Shown piece after piece: positions 1 to 6,646 of a DNA stretch of 6,749 nt. Source of the stretch: Candidatus Woesearchaeota archaeon (GTDB lineage: Archaea > Nanobdellota > Nanobdellia > Woesearchaeales > GW2011-AR4). Location of the stretch: assembly GCA_016185955.1 (NCBI GenBank), contig JACPMQ010000028.1, positions 1 through 6,749 of the forward strand. The letters are read 5' to 3'. Under the pieces are notes generated by a model. The model worked only from the letters and a program-made list of their open reading frames with translations. It ran no database searches and was not told the origin of the DNA. The position numbers and the translations under genes were made by a program. The stretch's first letter is position 1; the number at the start of each line of letters is the position of its first letter.

Positions 1-3
1 TAA

Positions 4-63
4 TGGAGCAGCCACTTTAATGTTCTATATATATTTAGAATAAGAGGTGTTAGCAGTTACTAA
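4..63 (+). repeat. Left copy of two-part inverted repeat (interrupted)
   Basis: Seen directly: arm A (4-17, TGGAGCAGCCACTT) is the exact reverse complement of 6667-6680. Arm B (48-63, TGTTAGCAGTTACTAA) is the reverse complement of 6647-6662 with one mismatch, at base 57. Both arms keep their order, so the left copy is an inverted version of the right copy. The arms are 30 bp apart here but only 4 bp apart on the right, so the left copy looks like one that gained about 26 bp, or the right like one that lost it. The copy lies downstream of the methyltransferase gene and reaches almost to the window edge. Its function is unknown: terminal repeat, recombination site, dispersed repeat and protein-binding site are all possible. 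Confidence 0.8.
23..40. repeat. 18-bp AT-rich near-perfect palindrome inside the left repeat
   Basis: TTCTATATATATTTAGAA pairs with itself at eight of nine positions; the mismatch is 28 against 35. It lies wholly within the 30-bp spacer that separates arms A and B in the left copy and is missing from the right copy. It could be a cruciform or binding site, or a TATA-containing promoter core for a gene beyond the left edge. No start codon at a suitable distance is visible within the window, so no role is assigned. Confidence 0.6.
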
Positions 64-64
64 C
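49..64 (-). terminator. Weak stem-loop downstream of the methyltransferase gene
   Basis: GTTAG (49-53) and CTAAC (60-64) can pair around a 6-nt loop, about 30 nt after the last stop codon of the gene block. On the minus strand the sequence that follows is pyrimidine-rich (ACCTCTTATTCT) but has no real U run. Archaeal terminators rely mainly on U-rich tracts, so this is a poor terminator. The dyad may instead be a property of repeat arm B, whose right-hand copy keeps a 4-bp version (6647-6650 with 6657-6660). Confidence 0.2.
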
Positions 65-94
65 CGCTTTAACATACACCCATTCCGCGCTGAA

Positions 95-1018
95 TTATTC
101 CTTGTCAGCAAATGGATTATTATTTTTTAGCTCGTCAAAAAGCCTGTTTGCTGCCATTGTAATTATTTTATCTCTATCATGCTCTTCCTTTTCGGAAGGG
201 TATCTGCTTCCTATTTCCGGCAGGATTCCTGCCTGCAATCTCTTAACCCTTAAGAATTTCATCCAGTCATCATATTTTACTCTGATGGTTTTATAAGTTA
301 TTGGCTCATGCAAAAATCCTGCATGCTTCAGCGCATTTAAGTAAATATCTATGTGGCGGGGAAACGGAAAAATAAGCTTCCTTTGCTCTTCTTCAGCCTT
401 AATCCGCTCGTTAATATTTTCCCTGTAAATCTTAAATAAGGATTCATTTTTTATTATGTCAATGGCTATGTCATGCACTTTGTGTATTGTGTCCTCTATC
501 ATAAGCATTCCATTTACCCTTCCTTCTCTGATAATGTTTCCGCTCTGAAAAATAAACATCCCTTTTTTCTTGAGAGATTTAGCTATGCCTTCAAAGACAT
601 CCTTGAGGTTTGGAACAAGATGAAAAGTGTTTGCTGACACTACCATGTTTGCAGCATTATTCCCTATGATTCTGTCTAATGTTAAATAACTATTATCTTT
701 TTTTTCAAGAATGAAATAGGATACATTTTGATTATTGCGCAATATCTCGTATGCTTTCGCAAGCCATGCCGGAGAGTTATCAACGAGCCATAGATTAAAT
801 TTTAATTTAATGTGGTTGAGTATGCACAGTGAAGAAGCTCCAGTGCCTGCGCCAAAATCAACTATTGTGTCATTTTCATTGACTTCAGGCTTCATCAATG
901 ACACAAGCTCATATAAGTTATCATTGTTCCATGAAGCATTGATTACAGCATTATGATAGCCAGCTGCGCCTTCTGATACAGCCTTGTCAGGCAGCCATTT
1001 CTTTCCAATTTCAGTCAT
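95..1018 (-). CDS. Class I SAM-dependent methyltransferase
   Basis: This is a 307-residue soluble protein with no signal peptide or membrane segment. Motif I is VDFGAGTG (residues 53-60), the glycine-rich SAM-binding loop. It is followed by an acidic residue in LWLVD (Asp80), in the position that usually binds the ribose hydroxyls, and by VVSANTFHLVPN (126-137), the motif IV/post-motif region. The Rossmann core ends near residue 160. The C-terminal half is mostly helical and charged, with an AGF segment and a W-x-x-FL segment (YDDWMKFL) like those in UbiE/COG2226-type methyltransferases. The acceptor cannot be read from the sequence. As the last gene of a glycan cluster, it may O- or N-methylate a sugar, but lipid or small-molecule substrates are equally open. 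The start at 1018 is favoured by the absence of upstream in-frame alternatives in the 43-bp gap and by a TATA-like element about 24 bp upstream. Confidence 0.85.
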   Translation of the reverse strand: MTEIGKKWLPDKAVSEGAAGYHNAVINASWNNDNLYELVSLMKPEVNENDTIVDFGAGTGASSLCILNHIKLKFNLWLVDNSPAWLAKAYEILRNNQNVSYFILEKKDNSYLTLDRIIGNNAANMVVSANTFHLVPNLKDVFEGIAKSLKKKGMFIFQSGNIIREGRVNGMLMIEDTIHKVHDIAIDIIKNESLFKIYRENINERIKAEEEQRKLIFPFPRHIDIYLNALKHAGFLHEPITYKTIRVKYDDWMKFLRVKRLQAGILPEIGSRYPSEKEEHDRDKIITMAANRLFDELKNNNPFADKE

Positions 1019-1037
1019 TTTTTATTTTTCTACTTTT

Positions 1038-1046
1038 CTATATTAG
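1038..1046 (-). promoter_or_regulatory. Possible archaeal TATA element for the methyltransferase gene
   Basis: CTAATATAG on the minus strand is centred about 24 bp upstream of the ATG at 1018, in the 43-bp gap after the aminotransferase stop. This spacing would give a leaderless transcript, as proposed for three other genes here. It is the weakest match of the four, since the region is AT-rich and the sequence before it (TTTCATAA) is a poor BRE. No Shine-Dalgarno motif precedes the start; the sequence there is A-rich. Confidence 0.35.
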
Positions 1047-1061
1047 TTATGAAACTTGGTA

Positions 1062-2159
1062 TTATCCTAAAGATGCTATTGAATTAGCAATAAAATCAAG
1101 CTGCTCTTTTGTAACATTTGGATGCACAGGTAAAGAAATAACTTCTTTGCTCATTTTCTCTGCTATTGGCAAATTATTTTCTTTATAGCCAAGCTTAGCA
1201 AAGCTCTTGCACAAATGCAGTGGCTTTGGGTAGTAAATGCTGCATCCTATCCCTTTTTTTCTAAGATGCTCAAAAAGCTCGTCCCTTGACAATTTAAATC
1301 CCTGCACCTTAACAGTATATTGATGAAAAACATGCTTAAAGCCTTTTTTAACAGAAGGCACTTTAATGCCCTTAACATTTTTTAATTTCTCATTCAGATA
1401 ATTTGCATTGTCTATTCTTTTTTTTGTCAACATCTCAGCTTTCTTTAATTGCTCAAGCATGATTGCAGCGCTTATATCCGTCATTCTGTAATTGTAGCCA
1501 ATCTCATTATAATCATAAGCTCCTAAGCCAGACATTCCATGCTGCCTAAATCTCTTTGCATTTTCTGAATAATCTATATTATTCGTTGTCAATATTCCGC
1601 CTTCTCCGCATGTGAGGTTTTTAGTGGCGTAAAATGAAAATGCGGCAATATGCCCGAAGCTTCCAGCCTTTTTTTCTTTATATTGGGCATTTACAGACTG
1701 GCATGCATCTTCAATCAATAGCAGATTATTGTTTTTTGCAATTTCGCTTATTTTTTCATAATCGCAAAGATGGCCATAAAGGTCAACTGTAAGTATTGCC
1801 TTTGTCCTTTGCGTTATTTTTTGCTCTATTTGAAGGGGATTTATATTAAATGTATCTTCCTCTATGTCAGCAAACACAGGCTTTGCGCCAACCATAAGGA
1901 TAGTATTTGCAGTTGCTATGAAAGTAAAAGGCGTTGTAATAACCTCGTCATTTTTTTTAATTCCCATAGAATGCAAGGCTGCATGCAAGGCTGCTGTGCC
2001 GCTGTTTACAGCAACTGCATATTTTACACTGCAAAAATCTGCAAATTTTTTTTCAAACTCCTCTACTTTATGCCCTTGGGCTATAATTCCGGATTCCAAA
2101 ACTTCAATAACAGCCCTTTTTTCCTCTTCCGAAAAATAAGGCTTTGCTATGGGTATCAT
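1062..2159 (-). CDS. DegT/DnrJ/EryC1/StrS family PLP-dependent sugar aminotransferase
   Basis: A complete 365-residue member of the sugar aminotransferase family (PF01041), of normal length. It transfers an amino group, usually from glutamate, to a keto sugar attached to a nucleotide, in the cytoplasm. Visible hallmarks are GIIAQGHKVEEFE near the N terminus, SGTAAL (53-58, phosphate binding), PFTFIATAN (77-85), EDACQS (150-155) with Asp151 placed to contact the PLP pyridine nitrogen, and SFYATKNLTCGEGG (175-188) with Lys180 as the Schiff-base lysine. Further on are NYRMTD (213-218), YYPKPLHL (299-306) and LPVHPNVT (333-340). All catalytic positions look intact, so an active enzyme is expected. 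The exact sugar cannot be assigned: 3-amino (WbpE/DesV-like) and 4-amino (ArnB/perosamine-like) specificities are not separable by eye. Its place beside two GT-C transferases suggests the amino sugar goes into a surface glycan. A TATA-like element sits about 26 bp before the ATG. Confidence 0.95.
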   Translation of the reverse strand: MIPIAKPYFSEEEKRAVIEVLESGIIAQGHKVEEFEKKFADFCSVKYAVAVNSGTAALHAALHSMGIKKNDEVITTPFTFIATANTILMVGAKPVFADIEEDTFNINPLQIEQKITQRTKAILTVDLYGHLCDYEKISEIAKNNNLLLIEDACQSVNAQYKEKKAGSFGHIAAFSFYATKNLTCGEGGILTTNNIDYSENAKRFRQHGMSGLGAYDYNEIGYNYRMTDISAAIMLEQLKKAEMLTKKRIDNANYLNEKLKNVKGIKVPSVKKGFKHVFHQYTVKVQGFKLSRDELFEHLRKKGIGCSIYYPKPLHLCKSFAKLGYKENNLPIAEKMSKEVISLPVHPNVTKEQLDFIANSIASLG

Positions 2160-2181
2160 TAAATGCCTGCAAGAGCAACTT

Positions 2182-2189
2182 TATTTAAA
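2182..2189 (-). promoter_or_regulatory. Archaeal TATA box for the aminotransferase gene
   Basis: On the minus strand TTTAAATA ends 22 nt before the ATG at 2159, so its centre is about 26 bp upstream. Just before it is ACAAAGTT, a purine-rich stretch that could serve as a BRE. The whole element fits in the 40-bp gap after the stop codon of the upstream glycosyltransferase gene. No Shine-Dalgarno sequence lies before the ATG (GCAGGCATTTA). The geometry predicts a leaderless mRNA starting at or within a few bases of the ATG. Confidence 0.6.
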
Positions 2190-2199
2190 AACTTTGTTT

Positions 2200-3711
2200 T
2201 TATTGTGTGTAATGGAAGAGCCTTATCCCTGTAAATTCCATCTGCTTATCAAGCTTAAAGGAAGAATCCAGATGCTTTTTAATATTATTATTAGTGTCGC
2301 TAAATTTCTCTGAGGCATAAAGGAGCCAAAAGCTTTTTTCTCCTTTTATTAATGAAGCAGCCTCATTAACATCATTCGCAGGCTTGGCATTGTTAACGGG
2401 ATAATAATAATCCAATGCCAAAATAGCGCTTGGTTTATTGACTATTATAAGCTCCGTACCGTATTCTTGCAAATTTAAGTATTGCGACGCTTCCTTCCAC
2501 TGATCCTTATCAAAGTTAGCATAATAAGAATAAAGGGGCAATATGCTCAACAATATCAGCAATATGATCCATAATTTTGCATTTGCATTGCTGGATTGCA
2601 TACCTTTTGCTGCAAGAATATAATAAGAAGGCGTGACAAACATAACATAGTTCACAAATCCTGCAAGAGACATGCTTGGAAACATAATTGAAAATATAAA
2701 AGGGATTAAAAACGGGATTAGAAACCAGAGCAGCAAAAAAGTTTTTTTGTTTTTAAATATATTAGCAATGCTGAAATTCTCGTCTTTAAACAAACTAAAA
2801 ATGAATGAAGATGCAATAAGCGCTGTTATTAGCAATACGCACCATATAAGTAACCAGCCAATCAAAGATATAGAGCCAAAGTCTGCATTTCTAAGCGCAA
2901 TCCTGTCTGAAAGGCTTGGGGATATCCAGCTGTTTATCTGCACAAAAACATAGCCTAAATTAAAAAAGCTTGGCTTAAATAAGTTCGCGTAAGGATAAGA
3001 AATGCTCATTAATTGCTTCATTAAAGCTGGAATCCACGGAATATATGAACTAAAAATAATTAATGCAGAGATAATGGCATTCTTAAAATTGGCCTTATGG
3101 GTTTTCCCAAACAGAAAAATGTAGAGATACTGGAACATAAGTATAAGGAATGAAAGGTAATGCGTGTAAATTAAAACAACGGCGCAAATAATATAGCCAA
3201 GCCAATAAATTTTTTTGTTTTCATTAAGTGAGCGCATTAAAAAATAAATTGAGAGCAGCGTAAAGAATATTAGCATTGCGTAATTGCGCGCTTCCTGCGC
3301 GTAATAGATATTTTGATGGTTTATAGAGATTATAAAAGCTGCAATTAATCCTGTTTTTGCATTGAAAAAATATTTTCCAAGAAGGTATGTAAGGTAAATG
3401 CTCATTATGCCGAAAATTGCGGATAAAAGGCGCAAGTTAAACTCATTTAAGCCGAAAATTTTTGTCCAATAATAAGAAATAAAAAAATATAGGGGCATTG
3501 AGCCTCCTCCTGTTCCTTTGAAATAATCCGGAGCAGCGGAGTTATAATTATATATATCATAAAGGACTTTGGAGAATGAGCTTTGCTTTGCAACATATGC
3601 TGTCTCAGATTCATCAATCCAGAAACTTTCATTGCCTAAGCCGTAAATTCTTAGGAATGCCCCTAAGGCAATTATTGCAAAAAGTGCGAAATAAATGTTT
3701 TTTTTGCGCAT
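2200..3711 (-). CDS. PMT_2/GT39-like GT-C membrane glycosyltransferase
   Basis: A 503-residue protein with about ten to twelve membrane segments and a C-terminal hydrophilic domain (about 395-503). It belongs to the GT-C superfamily, whose members transfer a sugar from a polyprenyl-phosphate donor on the outer face of the membrane. After the first helix comes SFWIDESET (29-37), where Asp33 and Glu34 match the catalytic acidic pair of the first extracytoplasmic loop. The region around MPLYFF (72-77) matches the PPLYY motif. RLLSAIFG (94-101) follows, then YYAQEARNYAM (136-146), the most diagnostic PMT_2 (PF13231) motif, and YTHYLS (182-187). DQWKEASQYL (403-412) opens the C-terminal part, as in relatives. 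The acceptor (protein, lipid or glycan) is unknown. In the segment NYVMFVTPSYYILAA (354-368), where many relatives have Arg-Tyr, this protein has Asn354-Tyr355. No good promoter is seen before the start; readthrough from the upstream gene is likely. Confidence 0.9.
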   Translation of the reverse strand: MRKKNIYFALFAIIALGAFLRIYGLGNESFWIDESETAYVAKQSSFSKVLYDIYNYNSAAPDYFKGTGGGSMPLYFFISYYWTKIFGLNEFNLRLLSAIFGIMSIYLTYLLGKYFFNAKTGLIAAFIISINHQNIYYAQEARNYAMLIFFTLLSIYFLMRSLNENKKIYWLGYIICAVVLIYTHYLSFLILMFQYLYIFLFGKTHKANFKNAIISALIIFSSYIPWIPALMKQLMSISYPYANLFKPSFFNLGYVFVQINSWISPSLSDRIALRNADFGSISLIGWLLIWCVLLITALIASSFIFSLFKDENFSIANIFKNKKTFLLLWFLIPFLIPFIFSIMFPSMSLAGFVNYVMFVTPSYYILAAKGMQSSNANAKLWIILLILLSILPLYSYYANFDKDQWKEASQYLNLQEYGTELIIVNKPSAILALDYYYPVNNAKPANDVNEAASLIKGEKSFWLLYASEKFSDTNNNIKKHLDSSFKLDKQMEFTGIRLFHYTQ

Positions 3712-3718
3712 AAAATTT

Positions 3719-3726
3719 ATTTTATA
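3719..3726 (-). promoter_or_regulatory. TATA-like octamer too close to the GT39-like start
   Basis: TATAAAAT on the minus strand is a good TATA sequence, but its centre is only about 12 bp before the ATG at 3711. Transcription from it would begin inside the gene, and the next in-frame methionine is residue 71. It is therefore unlikely to drive this gene as annotated. Its AT content may be incidental to the tandem repeat next to it. Confidence 0.15.
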
Positions 3727-3756
3727 CCTTATTTTACCTTATACCTTATTAAACCT
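3723..3756. repeat. 17-bp tandem duplication across a stop codon and intergenic gap
   Basis: Unit 1 (3723-3739) TATACCTTATTTTACCT and unit 2 (3740-3756) TATACCTTATTAAACCT match at 15 of 17 bases. The hexamer ACCTTA occurs four times, at 3726, 3736, 3743 and 3753, with steps of 10, 7 and 10 bp. Unit 2 covers the last codons and stop (3749-3751) of the 608-residue gene; unit 1 is in the 37-bp gap before the GT39-like gene. Slippage duplication is the simplest origin. On the minus strand the repeated word is TAAGGT. Confidence 0.7.
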
Positions 3757-5575
3757 TAAAAATAAAGGCACCATTATTTTTGAATTTAAGCTCAAATAAT
3801 CCTGATGACACAATATCCTGCAATTTTTCATTTGACTCGTTAATGCCGAATTTTTTTGCTGTCTGCCCGTCAATGATTAGATACTGGTAATTTTTTTTCT
3901 TCAGCCACTGGCTCATTTCCTTTGAGCTTTCATTAAAGCCGTTTTTCATGTATTCCTGCACATCTGGGCACCAATGGCAAGTGTACATGTCCATCCCTAT
4001 AACTGGCCCATTATTTGCAAATGTAAAAACATTTGAATTTTTTTCGAGATTGTATCTCATCCATGTATATGCCCCAATTTCTTCTGAGGGTGATAACCAA
4101 AAACCTCCCTGAGGCCATACCGCTTTGTTAACTGCTATTTTTTGCTGCGTTGAGGTAAAAAATATTCCGATTAACAAAATAAGCAGCATTCCATATTTTC
4201 CAATATCTCCTGCAGAATTTTTTGATATTGACATTAGGAAAAATGCCCCTTCAGCAGCTAAAATGCACACAGGTATTGCAAGCAGCATCCATGCCCTGAA
4301 AGGCGATATTTTGAATGTAAATCTTGCTCCGTTTACAGCATAGATGGTAAAGGCAAGCCAGACAATTGCCAATATAAGCCAATGGTTTTCTTCTTTCAGC
4401 AGCTCCTTATATCTAAGGAAAACGGAAATCAAAGCAGCTATAACTAAAATAGATAAAACTATTCCGATTCCTATCGGATTGTTAATTGCATTTTGCATTT
4501 TTGCAATAAAAAAATCATTGAAAGTATAGATTCTGTCGCCTGTGCCCCTTAATGCAGGGCCTAAGCCTTCTGATTGCAAAATGCCGATGCTGAAGCCGAT
4601 TCCTTTTAACGTTCCGATAATGCCATGCTTTAAAATCATCGGCAGCCACCAAAAAATTAAAGAAAGCAACAATCCTAGAAACCCGGATGCCGCAATAAAA
4701 ACAAGAAGTTTTCTTTCCAGAAATATTTTTGTTATAAGATATAGCAGAAAGAATAACCCAAAGTAAGTTGAATGTGTCGGTGATGATGTTAAAACCGTAA
4801 CCATGCTCAAAGCAGCGACTATAAACCATTTTTTGTCCTCTTTAATTTTTTCAAGGGCATAAAAAACCACAAAATACAATGGAACTGTCAAGGAAATTGC
4901 CCAGATAAAATGAGACATAAAAGCAGGCACAGAAAGCAATGCAAATGCTGAAAATAATGCCTTATTCCTGCTTTGGGTAAGCTCCTTAACAAAAAAATAA
5001 AAGAATATTGTGGATAAAGCCACTATCAAGGCATTAAAAAACTTTAGAGTAAAGTAAATTGAGTCATTTGTTTGGTGCAGTAACCCAAGCAGCAAGTCAT
5101 ATGTTGGAGGGTAAGGATCAATATAATGGAATATCTTGCTGGCTTTTACAAATAGAGTTTTTTCTACAGAAACATATTTTGCGCTCAAGGCATGGCTCCA
5201 TGAGTCATCATCTTCAAGATAAGGATAAGCAAATGCACCTGAAGCGTAAATATAAAAGTTTATGCCGAATAAAACAAGCATTGCCAATATGCTAACAGTA
5301 GTCTTTGTAATTTTAATCTGGAAACTTGGCTTTGGCCTGTATCTGATTAAGCAGTAAGCAGGGTATAATAAAGACAACGCAAGAATTATTTTCCAGTCAA
5401 TTGGAATCCTGAGCAAGTTTAATATCAAGCCTAAAAATGGAAGCAAAGCAAGCCCAAAGCCAATCCTCATAAGGTTTCTTTCAAGAAGATTATCAGAGTT
5501 TTTGACAAAAGATGTCACAGTAAAGCCTAAACAGAATGTATAAACAAAAAAAAGCGCTATGGATAAATAAACCAT
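3749..5575 (-). CDS. Probable GT-C fold membrane glycosyltransferase with C-terminal soluble domain
   Basis: A 608-residue polytopic protein with about twelve to fourteen membrane segments and a hydrophilic C-terminal domain (about 490-608). Three helices (about 1-24, 36-55, 60-76) come before the helix at 93-112, after which lies an acidic loop LEDDDSW (120-126). The basic stretch RYRPKPS (78-84) marks a cytoplasmic loop, which puts EDDD outside, as expected for the GT-C catalytic loop. IDPYPPTYDLLLG (152-164) matches the PP-x-Y motif of the superfamily. GARFTFKISPFRAW (416-429) resembles the late conserved Arg-containing helix of STT3/AglB-like proteins, but the WWDYG motif of true oligosaccharyltransferases is absent. 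The C-terminal domain contains CHWC (533-536). The N-terminal helical extension recalls DUF6541/DUF2206-like GT-C proteins, so the assignment is to fold, not substrate. It probably transfers a sugar from a lipid carrier at the outer membrane face. A TATA-like element is placed for a leaderless start. Confidence 0.75.
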   Translation of the reverse strand: MVYLSIALFFVYTFCLGFTVTSFVKNSDNLLERNLMRIGFGLALLPFLGLILNLLRIPIDWKIILALSLLYPAYCLIRYRPKPSFQIKITKTTVSILAMLVLFGINFYIYASGAFAYPYLEDDDSWSHALSAKYVSVEKTLFVKASKIFHYIDPYPPTYDLLLGLLHQTNDSIYFTLKFFNALIVALSTIFFYFFVKELTQSRNKALFSAFALLSVPAFMSHFIWAISLTVPLYFVVFYALEKIKEDKKWFIVAALSMVTVLTSSPTHSTYFGLFFLLYLITKIFLERKLLVFIAASGFLGLLLSLIFWWLPMILKHGIIGTLKGIGFSIGILQSEGLGPALRGTGDRIYTFNDFFIAKMQNAINNPIGIGIVLSILVIAALISVFLRYKELLKEENHWLILAIVWLAFTIYAVNGARFTFKISPFRAWMLLAIPVCILAAEGAFFLMSISKNSAGDIGKYGMLLILLIGIFFTSTQQKIAVNKAVWPQGGFWLSPSEEIGAYTWMRYNLEKNSNVFTFANNGPVIGMDMYTCHWCPDVQEYMKNGFNESSKEMSQWLKKKNYQYLIIDGQTAKKFGINESNEKLQDIVSSGLFELKFKNNGAFIFKV

Positions 5576-5596
5576 GTGCTATGTAAAATCTGGAGT

Positions 5597-5604
5597 CTTT
5601 AAAA
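5597..5604 (-). promoter_or_regulatory. Archaeal BRE/TATA box for the 608-residue GT-C gene
   Basis: TTTTAAAG on the minus strand ends 21 nt before the ATG at 5575, so its centre is about 25.5 bp upstream. CCGAAAGC directly before it is a convincing purine-rich BRE. No Shine-Dalgarno sequence is present near the ATG (TTTACATAGCAC). The 66-bp gap, the longest between genes in this block, is what one would expect if it holds a promoter of its own. Confidence 0.65.
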
Positions 5605-5641
5605 GCTTTCGGTTGTTTTTAAGTCAAGTTAATAAAAAATA

Positions 5642-6595
5642 TCAACTCCTCTTTGAGAATATATACGCAAAAAAGCCAACAATCAGTTGATTCCAGTAAT
5701 TCACAATGCCGTTTAGCAATGCTATAGATACTGCAACATTTTTTTCAATGTTGAGCAATATTAAAATTCCTGCAACACCTGCTTCAACTATGCCTATTCC
5801 AGAAGGAGTTAAAGGAAGCGCAATAAGAAGATTCGCTAACAAAACAACAAACAAAACCTGAAAAAACCCAAAACTAACTTGCAAAGACAATAAAACAAAA
5901 TAAAAAACTGCAGATGCTGCTGTCCACGAGCCTAATGTTAGAAGCAGTATCAAAGGCAAACTTTTTAAATTTATTGAGGAAGAAGCGGATTTTTCAAAAT
6001 TTTTTATCATGTAAACTATTTTTTTAGGGATTAGCTTTACAATTTTTTTTCGTAAACTTTTTACTATAAGGAATAGCATTAGCGCAGAAAATATGAAGAT
6101 AGAGCCTAATATAATCACATTTAATACTGCATTAGACACCTTTCCCTCAAAGATAATAAATGCAGAAGCAAACAGCAATAAAATCAAGCTGCTGAAGTCA
6201 AGCACCTTTTCAATGAATAATGTGCCAAAAACTGCGCTTCTTGAAATATTATATTCCTTTTTTGCGAGATGTGCACGGTAAAAATCGCCAATCCTTGCCG
6301 GCATCAATGTGTTTACAAACTGCCCCAAAAAAACTATTTCTGTTACAGGCACTATTCTGCAATTAATGCCTGTATTTTTTAAAATAATTTTCCACCTAAG
6401 CGCTGTAATTAAAATTAGCACATAGTAAAAGGCAAATGCGCTTATTAGCAGCTTTATATTTACTTTGGATAGTATTAACAAAACATCCTTTATATCAACA
6501 TTTGAAAGGAAAAGATAAAATATAAAAAATGCAAAGCCAAAAGACAAAAGCGTTTTAACTGAAAAGAATTTCTTCCAAATTTGTAAAGCAGTCAT
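5642..6595 (-). CDS. Flippase-like LPG_synthase_TM/UPF0104 family membrane protein
   Basis: A 317-residue protein with about eight or nine membrane helices, covering the whole family domain (PF03706; TIGR00374-type) with no extra enzymatic domain. Family hallmarks in order: ALRWKIIL (65-72), GQFVNTLMPARIGDFYRA (91-108), FIEKVLDFSSL (127-137, with Glu129 and Asp133) and PLTPSGIGIVEAG (261-273). Such domains occur alone, fused to glycosyltransferases (as in haloarchaeal AglD), or as the membrane part of MprF, where they move lipids across the bilayer. Here the gene is first in a glycan cluster, so a role in presenting or flipping a polyprenyl-linked sugar, or in supporting the neighbouring GT-C enzymes, is inferred but unproven. 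The start at 6595 is supported by a TATA-like element about 25 bp upstream. The gene is probably first in the transcription unit, since about 150 bp without a gene lies before it. Confidence 0.9.
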   Translation of the reverse strand: MTALQIWKKFFSVKTLLSFGFAFFIFYLFLSNVDIKDVLLILSKVNIKLLISAFAFYYVLILITALRWKIILKNTGINCRIVPVTEIVFLGQFVNTLMPARIGDFYRAHLAKKEYNISRSAVFGTLFIEKVLDFSSLILLLFASAFIIFEGKVSNAVLNVIILGSIFIFSALMLFLIVKSLRKKIVKLIPKKIVYMIKNFEKSASSSINLKSLPLILLLTLGSWTAASAVFYFVLLSLQVSFGFFQVLFVVLLANLLIALPLTPSGIGIVEAGVAGILILLNIEKNVAVSIALLNGIVNYWNQLIVGFFAYIFSKRS

Positions 6596-6616
6596 AAATC
6601 ATTTTATTGCCAATTT

Positions 6617-6624
6617 GTATTTAA
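6617..6624 (-). promoter_or_regulatory. Archaeal BRE/TATA box for the flippase-like gene
   Basis: TTAAATAC on the minus strand ends 21 nt before the ATG at 6595, so its centre is about 25.5 bp upstream, the same spacing as for the 608-residue gene. CAAAAGCA just before it could act as the BRE. No Shine-Dalgarno motif precedes the ATG (AATAAAATGATTT). Repeat arm B lies about 22 bp upstream of this box, so the right-hand repeat could also act as a regulatory site for it. Confidence 0.6.
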
Positions 6625-6646
6625 TGCTTTTGTTTGCGCAAAAATT

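Noticed and set aside
1770..2162. 130-codon open frame on the plus strand, and a 91-codon frame within the same stretch
   Set aside because: They lie wholly antisense to the well-supported aminotransferase gene, and their products are Cys/Lys/Phe-rich with no recognisable domain. They are shadows of the real gene.
3527..3534. Internal match to part of repeat arm A (GGAGCAGC)
   Set aside because: It is only 8 bp and falls in conserved coding sequence of the GT39-like gene, with no arm B nearby, so it is coincidental.
4515..4829. 104-codon minus-strand frame inside the 608-residue gene
   Set aside because: It is in another frame of a long gene with clear membrane-protein composition, and it has no promoter, no family motif and an unnatural Arg/Cys/His mix.
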